61,943 nt of DNA. Source: a virus. Shown here piece by piece: positions 58,669 through 61,943 of the stretch. A program made the translations under genes and the position numbers. The number at the start of each line of letters is the position of its first letter. The stretch's first letter is position 1. The notes under the pieces were generated by a model. It saw only the letters and a list, made by a program, of their open reading frames with translations. It was not told where the DNA came from and did no database searches. The stretch lies in the IMG/VR virus record IMGVR_UViG_3300025120_000046, positions 1-61,943 of that record, one strand, 5' to 3'.

Positions 58669-59829
58669 ATGGCAAATATACCAATATGGCCCGGTTCTAG
58701 TTCATTCCACCCAGGAGATACACCTTTTGGATTTTATGATAATGATATAGAATTCCAGCAAGACGCAGATAAGTTTGCAAAATTTGCAGCACAAAGATTA
58801 GGTTATCCAATAGTTGATATTGAATTACAAAAATTTAATTTTTATACAGCATTAGAGGAAGCAGTTACTGATTATGCTAACGAAGTATATGCTTATAGAG
58901 TTAGGGATAATTATTTAACATATGACGGTGCTGAAGGGACATTTGATGCTGAAGAAACACTTGTAATTCCTAATTTAGGAAGAGTTATTCAAATTGCTGA
59001 GCAATATGGAGTTGAAGCTGGTACTGGGGGTAATGTTACATGGCATAAAGGTGAAATACAATTAACAAAAAGTGTTCAAGATTATGATTTAGAAAAATGG
59101 GCGGATGAAAATATTCCTCATTATAAAGGACATGATATAGAAATTATGAGAGTGTTTTACGAAGCACCCCCAGCATTATTAAGATTTTTTGATCCTTATG
59201 TAGGATCAGGAATGGGTACTATGGATTTAATGGATTCATTTGGTTTTGGTAATTACTCACCAGCAGGTGTTGATTTTGTATTAATGCCTATGAATTATGA
59301 TTTACAGGTAATTCAACAAATTGAATTTAATGATATGATTAGAAGATCTAATTATTCATTTGAAATGCATAATAATAATTTAAGATTATTTCCTATACCT
59401 GATGGACATCCTCAAACAATGTGGTTTGAATATATTCTAAATTCCGAACGTTCAAGTGCTTCATTTGTAGTAGGTGGAAGTAGTACAATAACTAATATCT
59501 ATGATGTACCTTATAAAAATCCAAATTATGATAAAATTAATTCTATAGGTAGAGCTTGGATATTTGATTATGCTTTAGCAGTATGTAAAGAAATGTTAGG
59601 ATATGTTAGAGGTAAATATCAGGTAGTACCAATACCAGGAGATAACGTTACATTAAATGCAAATGACTTAATTACAGCCGCAACAGGTGAAAAAGAAAGA
59701 TTAATTGACAGATTAAGAGCTTATTTAGGTGAAATGTCAAGAGAAAAATTATTAGAAAGAAGAGCAATAGAAGGTGATTACCTGGAAAAAGAACTAGGAA
59801 AAGTTCCATTTCCAATTTATATAGGATAA
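58669..59829 (+). CDS. 13: Neck protein (T4 gp13-like)
   Basis: A 386-residue protein with the features of gp13-like neck proteins of marine T4-like phages: DADKFAKFAAQRLGYPIVDI, FNFYTALEEAVTDYANEVYA, GHDIEIMRVFYEAPPALLRF, NYDLQVIQQIEFNDMIRRS and a C-terminal KERLIDRLRAYLGEMSREKL. Gp13 forms a ring with gp14 that seals the head after DNA packaging. T4 gp13 has 309 residues. Directly followed by gp14 after 1 base, as in T4. Confidence 0.82.
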   Translation: MANIPIWPGSSSFHPGDTPFGFYDNDIEFQQDADKFAKFAAQRLGYPIVDIELQKFNFYTALEEAVTDYANEVYAYRVRDNYLTYDGAEGTFDAEETLVIPNLGRVIQIAEQYGVEAGTGGNVTWHKGEIQLTKSVQDYDLEKWADENIPHYKGHDIEIMRVFYEAPPALLRFFDPYVGSGMGTMDLMDSFGFGNYSPAGVDFVLMPMNYDLQVIQQIEFNDMIRRSNYSFEMHNNNLRLFPIPDGHPQTMWFEYILNSERSSASFVVGGSSTITNIYDVPYKNPNYDKINSIGRAWIFDYALAVCKEMLGYVRGKYQVVPIPGDNVTLNANDLITAATGEKERLIDRLRAYLGEMSREKLLERRAIEGDYLEKELGKVPFPIYIG

Positions 59830-59830
59830 T

Positions 59831-60427
59831 ATGGCATTATTTGGAGGAGCAAGAGACATAAGCCTATTTAGACACGTAAATAGGGAGTTAATGGCAGATG
59901 TTATTACTCAACAATGCTCATTCTATAAGTTTAAATTAGAAGAAACTAAAGTAAATTTATATGGTGAAGCAGCTGAGGAAAAATATTACATGGGTCCTGT
60001 CTTGTTAAATTGTCTTATTGATAGAGCAAATGAAGATTTCCCTGAAACAGATTTAGGTACTGACTTTACTTGGGGTGCTACATTTAAGTTTTTAAGAGAT
60101 GACTTATTAGGCAAAATGGAAGATTTTAATTTAGATTTTGAACCTACAAATTATCAATATGGAGCAGATTTAGTTCCTGAAGTAGGTGATATTATTTTAT
60201 ATCAAGAAGGTTACTATGAAGTAGATGTGGTTAATGCTAACCAATATTTTATGGGTAAAAATCCAGATTATCCTAATTCACCACAAATACAAAATCCTGG
60301 ATTAGATCAATTTGGCCAGTCAGTTTCTATAATTTGTGAAACACATTATGTACCAGCTGATAAAGTAGGAATAACACAAGAAAGATTATATACAGGAAAT
60401 AATTCAAACCCATCACTAAATGGCTAA
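59831..60427 (+). CDS. 14: Neck protein (T4 gp14-like)
   Basis: A 198-residue protein. The N-terminus MALFGGARDISLFRHVNREL and the stretch YKFKLEETKVNLYGEAAEEK match gp14-type neck proteins (conserved N-R-E and L-Y-G-E), followed by VEVGDIILY-like PEVGDIILYQEGYYEVDVV. Partner of gp13 in the neck ring. T4 gp14 has 256 residues. It overlaps the next gene by 8 bases. Confidence 0.85.
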   Translation: MALFGGARDISLFRHVNRELMADVITQQCSFYKFKLEETKVNLYGEAAEEKYYMGPVLLNCLIDRANEDFPETDLGTDFTWGATFKFLRDDLLGKMEDFNLDFEPTNYQYGADLVPEVGDIILYQEGYYEVDVVNANQYFMGKNPDYPNSPQIQNPGLDQFGQSVSIICETHYVPADKVGITQERLYTGNNSNPSLNG

Positions 60428-61379
60428 TAGAGGAAAAACACCAATACCGAAGACTCAAAGAGAAATATTAAATTCTCAAATTGAACCATATAACCCGCCT
60501 GCGGGTTCACCTGGTTTTTCGGATACAGGTAATCCTAATGATTCTGGTACTTTTAATAGAGGAAATCAAGTATCATTTAGAGATGATAATACAAAACCAT
60601 TTTCTTTAGGTATTAAAGATATTGATGAAGCTATAATGTACTATATGGAAGAAGTAATTCAACCTACTGTTATGCAAAATGGAGTAGTTCAACAAGTACC
60701 TTTTATTTATGGCTCCCCTGAAAGATGGAAACAAGTACAAAAAGATGGTTACTATAGAGATAAAAAAGGCAAAATTATGTTACCTTTAATTACTTTTAAA
60801 CGTAATAATATTGAAAAAGTAAGAAATATAGCTAACAAATTAGATGCAAATAATCCACATAATGTAAATGTATTTCAAAAGAAATATAGTACTAAAAATG
60901 CATATGATAATTTTGCAATATTAAATAATCAACAACCATTAAAAACAAACTATGCAGTAGTAGTCCCAGATTATGTTAATATGACTTATGATTTTATAAT
61001 TGCTACTTATTATGTAGAACAATTAAATAAAATTATTGAAGCTATAAATTACGCATCAGATTCATATTGGGGTAATCCTGAAAGATATCAATTTAGAGCT
61101 AGAATTGATAATTTTGCTACTCCAGTACAAATAGAACAAAAAGGAGAAAGATCAGTTAAAGCAACATTCTCTTTAAAATTATATGGATATTTAGTCCCAG
61201 ATACAGTTCAAAAACACCTAAGTAAACTTAATAGAAAATTTAATACACCCTCACAAATTATATTTAATATGGAAACAGTACAAAGTATAGAGCAGTTAAA
61301 TCAAAATAGTAATAATAATCCATCACGATTAGAAATTCAAAGTGATAATGATTTTACAGGATTTACAGAAAATATATAG
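60420..61379 (+). CDS. 15: Tail completion/sheath stabiliser (T4 gp15-like)
   Basis: A 319-residue protein. VPFIYGSPERWKQVQKDGYY corresponds to the VPITYASKEHF segment of T4 gp15; MLPLITFKRNNIEKVR, YVNMTYDFIIATYYVEQLNK and IEQKGERSVKATFSLKLYGY align with later gp15 regions. It forms the ring that ends the tail and joins it to the neck. The 13-14-15 order matches T4. The N-terminal 60 residues are Pro/Gly-rich and extra. Confidence 0.78.
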   Translation: MANRGKTPIPKTQREILNSQIEPYNPPAGSPGFSDTGNPNDSGTFNRGNQVSFRDDNTKPFSLGIKDIDEAIMYYMEEVIQPTVMQNGVVQQVPFIYGSPERWKQVQKDGYYRDKKGKIMLPLITFKRNNIEKVRNIANKLDANNPHNVNVFQKKYSTKNAYDNFAILNNQQPLKTNYAVVVPDYVNMTYDFIIATYYVEQLNKIIEAINYASDSYWGNPERYQFRARIDNFATPVQIEQKGERSVKATFSLKLYGYLVPDTVQKHLSKLNRKFNTPSQIIFNMETVQSIEQLNQNSNNNPSRLEIQSDNDFTGFTENI

Positions 61380-61397
61380 TAATATTGAATTTCATAA

Positions 61398-61406
61398 TAT
61401 TTATAA
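61398..61406 (+). promoter_or_regulatory. Late-type box TATTTATAA
   Basis: Palindromic TATTTATAAATA, ending 10 bases before the ATG at 61417. Confidence 0.7.
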
Positions 61407-61416
61407 ATAAAATTAG

Positions 61417-61943
61417 ATGGGTATAATATTAAGACAGAACAAAGGTTCCGAGTTAACGTTCGCAGAAGTAGATGGCAATTTCCAGTCACTCTACTACTCT
61501 AGTTCTCTGTCTGCATCTATTTTATCATTTTTCTTTCCTAGCAGTAGTGTTACACATAGTGTAGATATAGCAGGAGCAGGTGGAGTTAACCAAATTGTAG
61601 CCGGATCTAATGTTACAATTTCTCCTGCAGATGGTAAAGGTATAGTAACAATAAATTCTACAGGTGGTAGTGGTGGATCAGGTATATTTGTTGAAACTGG
61701 TTCATTTTACGCTACTACAAATGATTTACAAATAACAGGTTCACTTGGTCTTAATGGAGATCTTTCTTTACCAGATAATACTTTTATAAGATTAGGTGAC
61801 AAAGCTGGTGGGGGTGGTGGTGATTTAAAAATTTATCATGATAGTAGTAATAGTTACATAGAGGATCAAGGGCAAGGATTTTTATTTTTAAGAGCAGCAA
61901 ATTCACTTGTATTAGAAGATAATCTTGGTGGTAATTATTTTAG
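61417..61943 (+). CDS. Fibre-like virion protein (3' partial)
   Basis: An open frame to the window end, 175 visible residues. The N-terminus MGIILRQNKGSELTFAEVDG with NFQSL is a known phage motif (L-T-x-x-E-V-D-x-N-F-x-x-L) at the start of fibre and structural proteins. Later GDLSLPDNTFIRLGDK and GDLKIYHDSSNSYIED are repeats typical of marine phage tail-fibre proteins. The rest lies outside the window. Confidence 0.75.
   Translation, partial: MGIILRQNKGSELTFAEVDGNFQSLYYSSSLSASILSFFFPSSSVTHSVDIAGAGGVNQIVAGSNVTISPADGKGIVTINSTGGSGGSGIFVETGSFYATTNDLQITGSLGLNGDLSLPDNTFIRLGDKAGGGGGDLKIYHDSSNSYIEDQGQGFLFLRAANSLVLEDNLGGNYF

Noticed and set aside
1-61943. CRISPR array, insertion sequence or integrase
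   Set aside because: No regularly spaced direct repeats, transposase or recombinase motifs were seen on either strand.

Overview
The window is a 62 kb stretch of a T4-like (myovirus) phage genome that is visibly AT-rich (about 30% G+C by eye). Every protein gene I can support, and the single tRNA, lies on the + strand, packed almost end to end. The hallmark T4 set is recognisable: late sigma factor gp55, baseplate hub/spike-like protein, gp25, gp6, a giant gp7-region protein, primase gp61, large terminase gp17, portal gp20, prohead protease gp21, scaffold gp22, major capsid protein gp23, PhoH, and neck proteins gp13, gp14 and gp15. The host is probably a member of Bacteroidetes/Flavobacteriia. 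Start codons lack Shine-Dalgarno sequences and instead carry A-rich leaders ending in ...TTATG. Several promoters look like the Bacteroidetes -33/-7 type (TTTGG-N19-TATATT). One lipoprotein carries the Bacteroidetes surface-export signature C-x-K-E-E.

Layout. 1-7.8 kb: early/middle region with a DUF932 protein, a nucleotidyltransferase, a T5orf172/GIY-YIG-like protein, a surface lipoprotein, UV endonuclease UvsE, small ORFs, tRNA-Arg(TCT), an HD hydrolase and gp55. 7.8-26.6 kb: baseplate and tail-fibre-region genes, including a 2636-residue protein. 26.6-28.7 kb: GIY-YIG endonuclease, primase and a RecB/Cas4-like nuclease. 28.7-39.7 kb: a long run of odd proteins that mostly start with a short amphipathic peptide ending in (L/I)xE|A, the form of T4 capsid-targeting peptides cut by gp21; I read this as a capsid-cargo (internal protein) block. 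It includes a kinase and a four-domain fusion with (L/I)xE sites between domains. 39.7-43.8 kb: a virion protein, then a terminator/promoter and a metabolic cassette (COG2509-like FAD enzyme, cupin, FkbM methyltransferase, P-loop kinase). 43.8-55.7 kb: small head and possible lysis proteins, then gp17-gp20-(3 genes)-gp21-gp22-gp23 and a strong terminator. 55.8-58.1 kb: an amidinotransferase/DDAH-like enzyme, a phosphatidylserine-decarboxylase-like enzyme and PhoH. 58.2 kb-end: gp13-14-15 and the start of a fibre-like gene.

Regulation. Two promoter classes can be read directly. Class 1 is TTTG(G)-N18/19-TATATT, in front of early/middle genes. Class 2 is TATTTATA(A), found 15 times just upstream of start codons, mostly of structural and cargo genes; it is exactly the reverse complement of the T4 late box TATAAATA and is presumably read by the gp55 encoded here. 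Its closeness to ATG implies very short or leaderless late mRNAs.

All family assignments come from reading motifs by eye; no database search was run.
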